Positions 1-8,317 of a stretch of 64,000 bases of DNA are shown piece by piece. The position numbers were made by a program, and so were the translations under genes. The stretch lies in NCBI RefSeq assembly GCF_015070385.1, contig NZ_JADCSA010000003.1, positions 124,001-188,000 on the forward strand. The letters are read 5' to 3'. Each line of letters begins with the position of its first letter. Positions within the stretch are counted from its first letter, which is position 1. Source of the DNA: Nocardioides malaquae (lineage in GTDB: Bacteria; Actinomycetota; Actinomycetes; Propionibacteriales; Nocardioidaceae). The notes under the pieces are model-generated. The model saw only the letters and a program-made list of their open reading frames with translations. It was not told the origin of the DNA and ran no database searches.

Positions 1-503
1 GTGTCGCGGGTGTAGAGCATGTTGGGCAGCGGCGGAAGCAGGTATTCGGCGACACCGGTGGAGTCGCGGACGAAGCGCATCAGGTCGGCGCTGCCGGCGT
101 CGGGCACCTCGCGCGTGCTGAGGCCTCCGACGAGGGTCTCGGCGAGCTCGCGCGCCTCGAGCCCTTCGAGGTGACCGCGCACCGCGTCGACCAGCTCGAC
201 GCCCACCCGGTGCGGGTGCACCTGCTGGTCGAGCACCCAGTCGCGCGCCTCGGGCACCGCGACGGTCTCGGCGAGCAGGTCGAGGAACTCCAGCACCTCG
301 ATGCCGCGGGCGGTCATGCTCGCCACGAAGTCGTCGTGGTCGGCGCGGGCCCGCTCCACCCACAGCACGTCGTCGAAGAGCAGGTCGTCGCAGTTGCTCG
401 GCGTCAGCCGCGCGTGCGCCCGACCGGGCGCACAGACCATCACGGTGCGCAGCCGACCCACCTCCGAGTGGACCCCCCAGGGCGTCGCCGACCCGTCGCT
501 CAT
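1..503 (-). CDS. arcA: Arginine deiminase, N-terminal part (runs off the window)
   Basis: The N-terminal 167 residues of arginine deiminase are visible; the rest lies before base 1. The enzyme hydrolyses L-arginine to citrulline and ammonia, the first step of the ADI pathway. Recognition rests on the N-terminal block with [13 protein letters not shown] and [11 protein letters not shown], and on the PNMLYTRD segment, the family's PNxxFTRD motif, whose Asp is expected to bind the guanidinium group. The catalytic Cys and His would lie in the missing C-terminal part. ATG at 501-503 is preceded by AAGGGTGAGG, a good ribosome site. It is the last visible gene of a minus-strand run, 26 bases after the membrane-protein gene. 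Confidence 0.9.
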   Translation of the reverse strand, partial: MSDGSATPWGVHSEVGRLRTVMVCAPGRAHARLTPSNCDDLLFDDVLWVERARADHDDFVASMTARGIEVLEFLDLLAETVAVPEARDWVLDQQVHPHRVGVELVDAVRGHLEGLEARELAETLVGGLSTREVPDAGSADLMRFVRDSTGVAEYLLPPLPNMLYTRD

Positions 504-529
504 GCGTTCCTCACCCTTGCGTCCCTCAC

Positions 530-1405
530 TCACGTGGTCCTCCTCGTACGTCCGTGCTCGCGCATCCGGTGCACCGAACCGCCGACGACCCCCACGAGTG
601 CACCGAGCCCGCCGACGACGGCGGTGGCCACGACCATCTGGGCCAGGGAGGCCGACAACGCCTCCCAGAGCAGGACCGCGGTGCCGCGTTGGCGACCGAC
701 CTCGGAGAGCAGACCGGTGCCCTCCCCACCCAGCCCGAGGACCAGCCACAGCAGGCCTGCGACGGCGGCGACGCCCAGGCCGGCCAGCGTCAGCGTACGG
801 AACCGTCGACGCGCCAGCAGGACCGCGAGGACCAGGGCTGCAGCGCCGCCGACCAGCGCCCGGTCGCCCACCCGGTCGACGAACCTGGCGACCTCCACCG
901 CGCGGGTCACCTGGGGCCCCTCGGCCAGCACGATGGTGCCCTCGCCCGCCCGGATCTGCTCGGCGAAGGGCACTCCCGCCTCGGCCAGCCTGGGCTTCAG
1001 GGCCTCGACGAGGGCGGTGCGGTCGAGCGCGACCCCGTCCTCGGCGAGGTTGAGGCCGGTGCCCTCGCCCCGCAGACCCTCGACCGCGTGCTCGTGGGAG
1101 ATCCGGACCGTGGGCCGCCACACCCGGGCGAACCCGTCGGTGGCCACGACGTCCTGGGCCACCGCCAGCAGGAGCGACTCCGCGACGTCTCCGGCGTCGA
1201 GCTGCTCGACCAGCGGCGCCACGAGGCCGGCGGCCACGTCGCGCTGGACCTCGGGCTCATCGATCAGCGGGGCGACCGCCTGCGTCCAGCGGGCCGTGTC
1301 GAGGACGTGACGCTCGGTCCAGGCCATGGGCACGCCGGCCCCCACCAGCACGAGCCCCACCACGAGCAGCAGGGCCGAGGCCACGCCGCGCACCACGCGC
1401 CCCAC
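530..1405 (-). CDS. Hypothetical membrane protein
   Basis: I do not recognise a named family. The 291-residue protein has one hydrophobic segment near its start ([15 protein letters not shown]) and then about 150 mostly polar residues that probably lie outside the membrane. Two or three hydrophobic segments near the end ([38 protein letters not shown]) precede a basic tail. I chose GTG at 1403-1405 because it overlaps the TAG of the small ORF upstream (TAGTG), which suggests coupled translation. A longer GTG start at 1438 is open but would lie inside that small ORF. It sits directly upstream of arcA. A link to arginine metabolism is only positional. Confidence 0.7.
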   Translation of the reverse strand: MGRVVRGVASALLLVVGLVLVGAGVPMAWTERHVLDTARWTQAVAPLIDEPEVQRDVAAGLVAPLVEQLDAGDVAESLLLAVAQDVVATDGFARVWRPTVRISHEHAVEGLRGEGTGLNLAEDGVALDRTALVEALKPRLAEAGVPFAEQIRAGEGTIVLAEGPQVTRAVEVARFVDRVGDRALVGGAAALVLAVLLARRRFRTLTLAGLGVAAVAGLLWLVLGLGGEGTGLLSEVGRQRGTAVLLWEALSASLAQMVVATAVVGGLGALVGVVGGSVHRMREHGRTRRTT

Positions 1406-1545
1406 TACCCGGCCAGGGCGTCGCCGAAGACCTGCCACGCGAGCAGGGACTGCGCTACGAGGCCCTGCCCGATGTCCCCGGCGTCACCCAGGAGGTGGTC
1501 AGCGCGACGACGAGCCTCGGGGAGGGCGACTGTGTCCTGGGTCAT
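1405..1545 (-). CDS. Small ORF of 46 residues between acetyltransferase-like gene and membrane protein
   Basis: An ATG-to-TAG ORF fills the gap between two genes exactly. Its ATG shares bases with the upstream TGA (ATGA at 1542-1545) and its TAG shares one base with the downstream GTG. The predicted peptide is helical and amphipathic, with an acidic and basic first half (ALPEARRRADHLLGDAGD) and a more hydrophobic end (LVAQSLLAWQVFGDALAG). No cysteine, signal peptide or known motif is visible. The double overlap is the main support for a real gene. It could instead be a remnant of the C-terminal part of the acetyltransferase after a frameshift, although it does not resemble that part of the family. 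Confidence 0.4.
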   Translation of the reverse strand: MTQDTVALPEARRRADHLLGDAGDIGQGLVAQSLLAWQVFGDALAG

Positions 1546-2000
1546 ACGCCGACCTTAGCCCCGGTGTCCACGGAGGCGCTGCGCTCGCGGCAACCCGTTC
1601 GGGGTGCTGCGATCAGAGCATCCGCCGCATCACGAGGCGTGGCATCCGACTGGCCACCGCGCACGACGACGCAGATGATGCTCCAGACGTCCAGGTCGTC
1701 GACGGGCCGGATCAGCTTCGAGCGGCTCAGACGGGTGATGTGGGAGCGCGGACCGATGCTGCACCAGCCCACCGGCACACCGTCGCGGTAGGTGACCACG
1801 CCCTGCGGCTCGGTCCGGGTGAGGTTGCGCATGGCCTCCTCACGGCTCTCCCCCAGCTCCGCGATCTCGCCGGCGGTGCAGCGATGGGAGAGGCACCAGC
1901 AGTGGTTCTCCCGACGGTTCGGGTTGACCACGTCGGCGAAGTCGTCGAAGCGCTCGGGCGTGACCGGGTGGGTCTCCCACACGTGTCCGTCGTCGCCCAT
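1542..2000 (-). CDS. GNAT-like acetyltransferase, short or truncated
   Basis: The 152-residue product matches the first two thirds of an actinobacterial GNAT-family protein. It has a conserved N-terminal block (HPVTPERFDDFADV, NHCWCLSH), then GWCSIGPRSHITRL and LDVWSIICVVVRGG, the strand that leads into the acetyl-CoA loop. After that strand the expected Q/R-x-x-G-x-G/A loop is missing. The sequence runs on as a low-similarity tail (SDATPRDAADALI) and stops about 50 residues early. An intact acetyl-CoA site is therefore doubtful and the gene may be decaying. ATG at 1998-2000 was chosen over longer forms because the WETHPVTPERF block follows closely. Its stop overlaps the next small ORF. Confidence 0.6.
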   Translation of the reverse strand: MGDDGHVWETHPVTPERFDDFADVVNPNRRENHCWCLSHRCTAGEIAELGESREEAMRNLTRTEPQGVVTYRDGVPVGWCSIGPRSHITRLSRSKLIRPVDDLDVWSIICVVVRGGQSDATPRDAADALIAAPRTGCRERSASVDTGAKVGV

Positions 2001-2104
2001 GGGGCCACCGTAGCCACCCGCCCGGCAGGCCTTGTGCGCCGCGCCCCTGTACGTGGGCGCCCGGCCCACCGATGATGGTCGTCACGACGACGAGAGGGGA
2101 ATCG

Positions 2105-3256
2105 ATGCGCCTGACGCTGTCCGCGGAGGACCGGGCCTTCCGCGAGGAGATGGCCGAGCTGTTCACCACGGTCGTGCCGCAGGAGATCCGCGACACCGTC
2201 CTGGAGGGCGGTGAGCTCACGGCCGACATGATCCGCACGAGCCAGCGGGCCCTCGCCGACGCCGGGATCGCCGTGCCGCACTGGCCCCGCGAGTGGGGAG
2301 GCCGCGACTGGAGCGAGCTGCAGCGCCACCTGTGGCACGAGGAGATGCAGCGCGCGGGCGTGCCGTCGCCGTTGCCCTTCAACACCAGCATGATCGGTCC
2401 GGTGCTGGCGCAGTTCGCCTCGCAGGAGATGAAGGAGCGCTTCCTGCCTCCGACCGCGAACCTCGACATCTGGTGGTCGCAGGGCTTCTCCGAGCCTGAC
2501 GCGGGCTCCGACCTCGCGAGCCTGCGGACTACCGCGGTCCGCGACGGGGAGGACTGGGTGGTCAACGGCCAGAAGACGTGGACGACGCTCGGCCAGCACG
2601 GCGACTGGATCTTCACCCTCGTGCGCACCGACCCCGACGCGAAGAAGCAGCGCGGCATCTCGATGCTGCTCATCGACATGACCTCGCCCGGCCTGGAGGT
2701 GCGGCCGATCGAGCTGATCGACGGCGGCCACGAGGTCAACGAGGTCTGGTTCACCGACGTCCGGGTGCCGGGCGAGAACCTGGTCGGCGAGGTCAACCAG
2801 GGCTGGACGATGGCGAAGTTCCTGCTCGGCAACGAGCGGGTCGGGGTGGCGCCGGTCGCCTCGGTCAAGCGGATGGTGGCCCGGGCCAAGCAGCTCGCCG
2901 GGCCCCAGCTGCGGGACCCGCTGACCCGGGCCCGGATCGCGACCCTGGAGAACGACCTGCTCGCGCTCGAGCTGACCGCCCTGCGGGTGGTCGCGCACTC
3001 CGACGGCGGCGAGCCCCACCCGGCGAGCTCCGTGCTCAAGCTGCGCGGCACCGAGCTGCAGCAGGCCGCCACCGAGCTGCTGCTCGACCTCGCGGGTCCC
3101 GACTCGCTGGTGCCGCTCACGGCGGAGTCGAGCGACGCGGCGCCGTGGGCCCGACGGTCGGCACCGACCTACCTCAACTACCGCAAGGCGTCGATCTACG
3201 GCGGGTCCAACGAGATCCAGCGTCAGATCATCAGCCGCACCATCCTCGGACTCTAG
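2105..3256 (+). CDS. Acyl-CoA dehydrogenase (FadE-type), first subunit
   Basis: This 383-residue flavoprotein belongs to the acyl-CoA dehydrogenase family, which oxidises acyl-CoA to the trans-2-enoyl-CoA with FAD. The N-terminal helical domain is followed by the strand domain with SEPDAGSDLASL and VVNGQKTWTT (substrate and FAD contacts), then the C-terminal helical domain ending in YGGSNEIQRQI. ATG at 2105 is preceded by GAGAGGGGA; the ATG pair at 2072 has no such site. A second, divergent acyl-CoA dehydrogenase follows 32 bases downstream, an arrangement typical of heteromeric FadE pairs such as the mycobacterial steroid side-chain enzymes. The acyl substrate cannot be read from sequence. 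Confidence 0.93.
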   Translation: MRLTLSAEDRAFREEMAELFTTVVPQEIRDTVLEGGELTADMIRTSQRALADAGIAVPHWPREWGGRDWSELQRHLWHEEMQRAGVPSPLPFNTSMIGPVLAQFASQEMKERFLPPTANLDIWWSQGFSEPDAGSDLASLRTTAVRDGEDWVVNGQKTWTTLGQHGDWIFTLVRTDPDAKKQRGISMLLIDMTSPGLEVRPIELIDGGHEVNEVWFTDVRVPGENLVGEVNQGWTMAKFLLGNERVGVAPVASVKRMVARAKQLAGPQLRDPLTRARIATLENDLLALELTALRVVAHSDGGEPHPASSVLKLRGTELQQAATELLLDLAGPDSLVPLTAESSDAAPWARRSAPTYLNYRKASIYGGSNEIQRQIISRTILGL

Positions 3257-3288
3257 AGACGACGCAGGAAGACGCAGAGGGAGCACTC

Positions 3289-4446
3289 ATGGACTTCACG
3301 TACGACGACGAGCAGGTCGCGCTGCGCCAGGCGGTCGCCGGTCTCCTGCGCCGCCGCTACGGCGACTTCGAGGAGCGCCGCCGGGTGGTGGCCCAGGACC
3401 CCGGTCACGACCCGGCCATATGGCAGCAGCTCGCCGAGATGGGCGCGCTGGGCCTGCCCTTCGCCGAGGAGGACGGCGGCTTCGGCGCCGGCCCGGTCGA
3501 GGTCGGCATCGTCGCCGCCGAGATCGGGCGCGTGCTGGCCCCCGAGCCCTACCTGGCCAGCGTGGTGCTGGCCGGCGGCGTGGTGGCCGGGGTGGGCACG
3601 CCCGACCAGCGCGCCGAGCTGCTCGGCCCCCTCGCCGAGGGCAGCCGGCGGATCGCGCTGGCCCACGCCGAGCCCGGTCGCCGGTGGGCCGACGACGCGG
3701 CCGAGGTGAAGGCCAGCTTCGACGGGCAGACCTGGACGCTCAGCGGCACCAAGGAGCCCGTGCCGGCGGGAGACGCTGAGACGTTGCTGGTCACCGCCGC
3801 CCTGCCCGAGGGTGGCACAGGCGTCTTCATCGTCGACGGCGACGCGACGACGCGGAGCACGAGCCGGGCCTACGACGGCACCCGGGTGAGCCGCGTGGTC
3901 TGCGACGCCACCCCCGCCACGCCGCTGGGTGAGGCGGGTCGCGACGCGACCGCCGCACTCTCCCAGGCCGTGGACCTGGCCCGGATCGCCGCCTGCCACC
4001 AGGCACTCGGGGCGATGGAGGCCGCGCTGGAGGCGACCACGGGCTACCTGCGCAGCCGCAAGCAGTTCGGGGTCACGCTCAACCACTTCCAGGCGCTCAA
4101 CTTCCGGGCCGCCGACATGTACGTCTCGCTGGAGCTCACGCGCAGCATCGTCGAGTGGGCGACCATGGTCGCCGCGACGGGCGACGCCGCGCGCACCCAC
4201 GAGGCAGTGGCGCGAGCAGCGGTCCAGGTCAGCAGGGCGGGACGCCACATAGGCCAGGACGCGATCCAGCTGCATGGCGGCATCGCGATGACCGCCGAGT
4301 ACCTGGTCGGCAACCTGACCGCTCACCTGACCGCCCTCGACCACCTCTTCGGCGACGGCCAGCACCACCTGACCGGCCTGATGGCGACCCTGCAGGACCA
4401 CGAGGCCCTCGACCCGCTGGCGGCGGCACCGCAGGACGTGGCGTGA
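3289..4446 (+). CDS. Acyl-CoA dehydrogenase, second subunit
   Basis: A 385-residue member of the acyl-CoA dehydrogenase family with a looser match than its neighbour. The start (DFTYDDEQVALRQAV), the LGLPFAEEDGGFG turn, the central domain with LSGTKEPVPAGDAETLLV, and the C-terminal RKQFGVTLNHFQALNF and IQLHGGIAMTAEY motifs are all present. The central domain lacks the EPxAGSD signature of the first subunit. That is common in the partner chain of heterotetrameric dehydrogenases, where each chain contributes different parts of the FAD and acyl sites. ATG at 3289 follows GCAGAGGGAG. The TGA overlaps the next GTG start, so the esterase is probably translated with it. Confidence 0.9.
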   Translation: MDFTYDDEQVALRQAVAGLLRRRYGDFEERRRVVAQDPGHDPAIWQQLAEMGALGLPFAEEDGGFGAGPVEVGIVAAEIGRVLAPEPYLASVVLAGGVVAGVGTPDQRAELLGPLAEGSRRIALAHAEPGRRWADDAAEVKASFDGQTWTLSGTKEPVPAGDAETLLVTAALPEGGTGVFIVDGDATTRSTSRAYDGTRVSRVVCDATPATPLGEAGRDATAALSQAVDLARIAACHQALGAMEAALEATTGYLRSRKQFGVTLNHFQALNFRAADMYVSLELTRSIVEWATMVAATGDAARTHEAVARAAVQVSRAGRHIGQDAIQLHGGIAMTAEYLVGNLTAHLTALDHLFGDGQHHLTGLMATLQDHEALDPLAAAPQDVA

Positions 4447-5384
4447 GCGAGCTGGATCCGCGCCTCGACCCCCACCTGGCCGGACTGCTCGGCCTCGTCT
4501 CCGGCGGGACCCCGATGCACACCACCTTGCCTGCCGAGGCGCGGCGGCTCTTCCGCACGCTCACCGTCGACCTGCGCGACCCGGCGGCCCTGCCCGAGGT
4601 CGCCTCCGTGGTGGAGACGACGGTGCCCGGCGGGGAGGGCGAGCGGGCGGCGCGCATCTACCGCCCACGGGAGGGCGACCTTCCCACCGTCGTCTTCCTC
4701 CACGGCGGGGGCTGGGTGGTCGGCGACCTCGACAGTCACGACCTGACCGCCCGCACGATCGCCACCCTGAGCGACGCCGTGGTGGTCTCGGTCGACTACC
4801 GGTTGGCGCCCGAGCACCCCTTCCCCGCGGGGTTGGAGGACGCCCTGGCTGCCACCCGGTGGGCGAGCGACCACCTCGCCGACCTGGGCGGTACGCCCGT
4901 GCTCGCGGTCGCCGGTGACAGCGCGGGCGGCAACCTGGCCGCCGTCGTCGCCCAGGAGCTGCGCGACGAGGGCCGTCAGCTCGCGGGGCAGCTGCTCGTC
5001 TATCCCGCCACCGACATGCTGGCCGACCTGCCGTCGCACACCGAGAACGGTGAAGGCTACTTCCTCGAACGGGACACCATGCACTGGTTCGCCGCCAACT
5101 ACCTCGGCGACGTGACCGACCCGGGCGACCCGCGCCTCTCGCCGCTGCGCGGGAGGCTGGCAGGAGTCGCCCCTGCCGTGGTGGTCGTCGGACAGTTCGA
5201 CCCGCTTCGCGACGAGGGCCTCGCCTACGCCGACGCGCTCTCCGAGGCCGGCGTGCCGGTCACGACCCGCCTCTTCGACGGACTGATCCACGGCTTCGTC
5301 GACATGGGCCGCCACTCCCCCGCGGCGCAGGCTGCCGTCGAGGAGACCTGCGCGCTCTTCGGCGACCTGCTGCGTCGCGCCTGA
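4443..5384 (+). CDS. Alpha/beta hydrolase, HSL-type esterase
   Basis: A 313-residue carboxylic-ester hydrolase of the hormone-sensitive-lipase family. The oxyanion motif HGGGW (about residue 85), the nucleophile motif GDSAGGN, an acid residue in FDPLRDEG, and His in LIHGF form the expected catalytic set. GTG at 4443 overlaps the preceding TGA (GTGA), so this is the third gene of an operon with two acyl-CoA dehydrogenases. Together they suggest breakdown of an ester or lipid-like compound. Substrate is unknown. No signal peptide is present, so it should act in the cytoplasm. Confidence 0.9.
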   Translation: MSELDPRLDPHLAGLLGLVSGGTPMHTTLPAEARRLFRTLTVDLRDPAALPEVASVVETTVPGGEGERAARIYRPREGDLPTVVFLHGGGWVVGDLDSHDLTARTIATLSDAVVVSVDYRLAPEHPFPAGLEDALAATRWASDHLADLGGTPVLAVAGDSAGGNLAAVVAQELRDEGRQLAGQLLVYPATDMLADLPSHTENGEGYFLERDTMHWFAANYLGDVTDPGDPRLSPLRGRLAGVAPAVVVVGQFDPLRDEGLAYADALSEAGVPVTTRLFDGLIHGFVDMGRHSPAAQAAVEETCALFGDLLRRA

Positions 5385-5423
5385 GCTCCTTCAGGAGCGT
5401 GCTTGCCCGGCCGCGCGAGCCGG

Positions 5424-5453
5424 CCCGACCCCGGGGTCACCCCCGGGGTCGGG
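5424..5453. terminator. Bidirectional terminator hairpin
   Basis: A perfect 13-base inverted repeat (CCCGACCCCGGGG and its complement) surrounds a four-base loop between the convergent esterase and PucR genes. The stop codon of the PucR gene lies inside it. There is no T-tract, as is usual in high-GC actinobacteria. Confidence 0.7.
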
Positions 5454-6657
5454 CCATCAGCGCGAGACCGAGCAGCATCTTGTCGCGCGGGTCGGCCAGG
5501 GAGCGACCGGTCAGCTGCTCGACCTGCTTCATCCGGTAGATGACGGTGTTGCGGTGGCAGTAGAGCTCGGTCGCCGCGTGTGTCGGTGACCCGTCGTGAC
5601 GCAGCAGGGCCTCCAGCGTGTCGAGCAGCACCTCCGCCTGCGCCTTCGGTTGGGCCATCACCGGCGCCAGCGTCTCGGCCAGCAGGCGGGGCGCGACCTG
5701 GGGGCTGCCGGCGAGCAGCACCTCCGGCAGCCGGTCGGAGAGAGCGACCACCTGGCGTACGCCCCGGGGCACGCTCTCCGCCGCCCGGCACGCCAGCTGG
5801 AAGGCCGCCGCGAAACCGGCCACCCCGTCGGTCGACATGGCCACGCCGGTGCGCCCCGGCACGTGGGAGGCGAAGAGCTCGACGAGACCGCCTTCGTCGG
5901 GCAGGTTGCCGGAGAGCAGCCCGTAGTGCACCCCGGAGCGCACGTGCCAGCGAGCCACGATCTCGAGGCGGTCGAGACGGTCCTCCGCCGGACCGAGCAC
6001 GTCGGCGAGGTCGCCGCGCTCCTGGATCACCGCCACGCAGGCGACGGAGTCGTCGGCCCCGATCCCGAGGGTGGAGCGGGCCTCCTCGGCGTAGCCGGGG
6101 TCAGCCCCGCGGCCGTCGATGAGGTTGTCGAGCACGCCTTGCTCACGCTGGAGGTCCTGGCGCTGCATGCGCGAGCTCTCGCGGTTGTAGGCGTCGATGA
6201 TCACCGTGTTCTGCACGTCGAGCGTGGTCCACACGCTGCGCCCCGCGAGGAGCAGCACCTGGTCGTCGACCCCGATGGAGGGGTCGCCGGAGACCCGCCC
6301 GACCAACGCCTCCCACAGGGTGCGGGCGCCGAGGTTGTAGGCGTTGAGGAGCAGCTCGAGGGGCACGCCCTGACGCGCGCGCCGCCTGCCGGTCTCGCGC
6401 CACAGCTCGACGGCGTTGGCCTCGGGCCCGCTCTCCTCCTCGGCCAGGCCGGAGAGGATCTGCAGGCCGCGGCGGATGTGCTGACGGGTGCTGCTGCGCA
6501 CGTCGGCACGGAACTCCGGACCGATGCGCTCCCACAGCTCGTGGTCGCGCTCGAAGAGGGTCAGGGTGATCGTGTCGGCGATCTGGTCGGAACGGTCCAG
6601 CAGCAGGGCCCACGCTTCGCGCAGGGCTTCCTCGGCAGACGTCTCGGTGGTGGGCAT
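5437..6657 (-). CDS. PucR/CdaR-family transcriptional regulator
   Basis: A 406-residue one-component regulator. The N-terminal 170 residues are a helical sensor region, and residues of about 180 to 300 form the degenerate GGDEF-like domain common in the family. The C-terminal PucR helix-turn-helix contains CHRNTVIYRMKQVEQLTGRSL followed by DPRDKMLLGLAL (given here as two adjacent pieces of one motif). It is transcribed away from the LIV-type transporter operon that begins 161 bases upstream, so control of that operon is a reasonable inference. The esterase operon converges on it from the other side. The ligand is unknown. Confidence 0.88.
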   Translation of the reverse strand: MPTTETSAEEALREAWALLLDRSDQIADTITLTLFERDHELWERIGPEFRADVRSSTRQHIRRGLQILSGLAEEESGPEANAVELWRETGRRRARQGVPLELLLNAYNLGARTLWEALVGRVSGDPSIGVDDQVLLLAGRSVWTTLDVQNTVIIDAYNRESSRMQRQDLQREQGVLDNLIDGRGADPGYAEEARSTLGIGADDSVACVAVIQERGDLADVLGPAEDRLDRLEIVARWHVRSGVHYGLLSGNLPDEGGLVELFASHVPGRTGVAMSTDGVAGFAAAFQLACRAAESVPRGVRQVVALSDRLPEVLLAGSPQVAPRLLAETLAPVMAQPKAQAEVLLDTLEALLRHDGSPTHAATELYCHRNTVIYRMKQVEQLTGRSLADPRDKMLLGLALMARPRG

Positions 6658-6733
6658 GGGCCCACGTTCGCACTCGGAGCACAGTCCTGACCAGAGGCCC
6701 AGCGTGGGTCAGGTCGATGCAGCCAAGTAGTTC

Positions 6734-6748
6734 TGGGCGAAGCGCCCA
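6734..6748. promoter_or_regulatory. Small palindrome between divergent PucR and livG genes
   Basis: TGGGCG and CGCCCA are separated by three bases in the 160-base divergent spacer. It is a candidate operator for the PucR-type regulator, with nothing but position and symmetry to support it. Confidence 0.25.
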
Positions 6749-6817
6749 ATGACCGCGATGGGCGCCGGCACCAGAGTGGGACAGGTCACACCACACACAC
6801 CGTCCGTCGGAGGGCCC

Positions 6818-7600
6818 ATGAGCACCACCACCGCCGCCCCGGCAGCCGCCCTGGGCCTCAGCGGCATCAGCGTGCGCTTCGGCGGCCTGGTCGCCCTCGA
6901 CGAGGTGTCGCTGACGGTGCGCCCGGCCACGGTCCACGGCGTCATCGGGCCCAACGGCGCCGGCAAGACGACGCTCTTCAACGTCGCCTGCGGGTTCGTG
7001 CGGCCCGAGACCGGCGAGATCATGCGAGGCGGACGACCGCTCCCCAAGCTGCAGCCCCACGACCTGCCGCGCCTTGGCATGGCCCGGACGCTGCAGGGGC
7101 TCGGGCTCTTCGACCGGATGACCGTGCTGGACAACGTCATGGTCGGCGCCGAGCGCCACGCACGCACCGGCTTCTGGGCCACCGCGTGGGGCTCGCCGCG
7201 GTCGTGGCGCGAGGAGCGGGCCCTGCGCGAGCGGGCCCTGGCGGCGCTGGACGCCCTCGGCATCGCCGACCTCGCCCCGCTGCTGCCGACGAGCCTGCCC
7301 TACCCGGTGCGCAAGCGGGTGGCACTGGCCCGCGCCCTGGTCGCCGAGCCCGAGCTGCTGTTGCTCGACGAACCGGCCGGCGGTCTCTCCGCCGCCGAGA
7401 TCGACGAGCTGGGCGACCTCGTGCGCAGCCTGACCGACCGGATGGCCGTGCTCCTGGTCGAGCACCACATGGACCTGGTGATGCGCACCTGCGACGAGAT
7501 CACGGTGCTCGACTTCGGCCGGGTGATCGCCCACGGCACGCCCGACGAGGTGCAGCAGGACCCCCGTGTGCTCGACGCCTACCTCGGGGAGGCCCGCTGA
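6818..7600 (+). CDS. livG: Branched-chain amino acid-type ABC transporter ATP-binding protein (LivG-like)
   Basis: A 260-residue cytoplasmic ATPase of the HAAT importer family. Walker A is GPNGAGKTT, Walker B is LLLLDEPAGGL, and the H-loop lies in LLVEHHMDLV. The signature motif is degenerate: LPYPVRKRVALARAL stands where LivG proteins normally carry an LSxGxQ-type sequence. ATG at 6818 follows GGAGGG at good spacing, so the upstream ATG at 6749 is not needed. It is the first of five genes (livG, livF, livH, livM, substrate-binding protein). Each junction overlaps or is under 20 bases, so this is one operon. Confidence 0.9.
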   Translation: MSTTTAAPAAALGLSGISVRFGGLVALDEVSLTVRPATVHGVIGPNGAGKTTLFNVACGFVRPETGEIMRGGRPLPKLQPHDLPRLGMARTLQGLGLFDRMTVLDNVMVGAERHARTGFWATAWGSPRSWREERALRERALAALDALGIADLAPLLPTSLPYPVRKRVALARALVAEPELLLLDEPAGGLSAAEIDELGDLVRSLTDRMAVLLVEHHMDLVMRTCDEITVLDFGRVIAHGTPDEVQQDPRVLDAYLGEAR

Positions 7601-8301
7601 TGCTCACCGTCGAGGGGCTCTGCGCCCGCCACGGCGCCGTCAACGCGTTGGCCGACGTCTCCTTCACCGCCGCGGCCGGGGCGGTGACCGCCGTGCTGGG
7701 CGCCAACGGCGCGGGCAAGACCACCTTGCTGCGCACCGTCTCCGGGCTGCACCCGGCCAGCGGCGGCGCAGTCCACTTCGACGGGCAGGCCCTCACCGGC
7801 CGGCCCGCCGAGGCGATGGCACCCCTGGGGCTGGCCCACGTGCCCGAGGGTCGCGGCGTCGTCACCGAGCTCACGGTGGAGGAGAACCTGCGCCTCGGTG
7901 GGTTGGTGCGTGGCCGGGTCACCCCCGGCGACCTCGACGTGGCGTACGACCTGTTCCCCGTCCTGGCGGACCGCCGCGCCCAGGTCGCGGGCACGCTGTC
8001 GGGCGGTGAGCGGCAGATGCTCGTGATCGGCCGAGCCCTCATGGCCCGCCCCCGGATGCTGCTGCTCGACGAGCCCTCCCTGGGGTTGGCACCCCGGGTG
8101 GTCTCCCAGATCTTCACGCTCCTGCGCCGCCTGGTCACCGAGCGCGACCTCTCGGTGCTCCTCGTCGAGCAGAACGCCGCCAGCGCCCTCGCCGTCGCCG
8201 ACCACGGCGTGGTCCTCCACCTCGGCCGCGTCGTCGCCGACACCGAGGCCTCCCGGCTCGCCGACGACGACCAGCTCCGCCACGCCTATCTCGGTTTCTG
8301 A
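7600..8301 (+). CDS. livF: Branched-chain amino acid-type ABC transporter ATP-binding protein (LivF-like)
   Basis: A 233-residue second ATPase of the LIV-type importer. Walker A GANGAGKTT, the HVPEGRGVV segment typical of LivF, signature LSGGERQML, Walker B MLLLDEPSLGL and the switch region LLVEQNA are all present. The ATG shares its A with the TGA of livG. It is expected to form an ATPase heterodimer with the upstream protein. Confidence 0.93.
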   Translation: MLTVEGLCARHGAVNALADVSFTAAAGAVTAVLGANGAGKTTLLRTVSGLHPASGGAVHFDGQALTGRPAEAMAPLGLAHVPEGRGVVTELTVEENLRLGGLVRGRVTPGDLDVAYDLFPVLADRRAQVAGTLSGGERQMLVIGRALMARPRMLLLDEPSLGLAPRVVSQIFTLLRRLVTERDLSVLLVEQNAASALAVADHGVVLHLGRVVADTEASRLADDDQLRHAYLGF

Positions 8302-8317
8302 CCGACGAGGAGTCACC

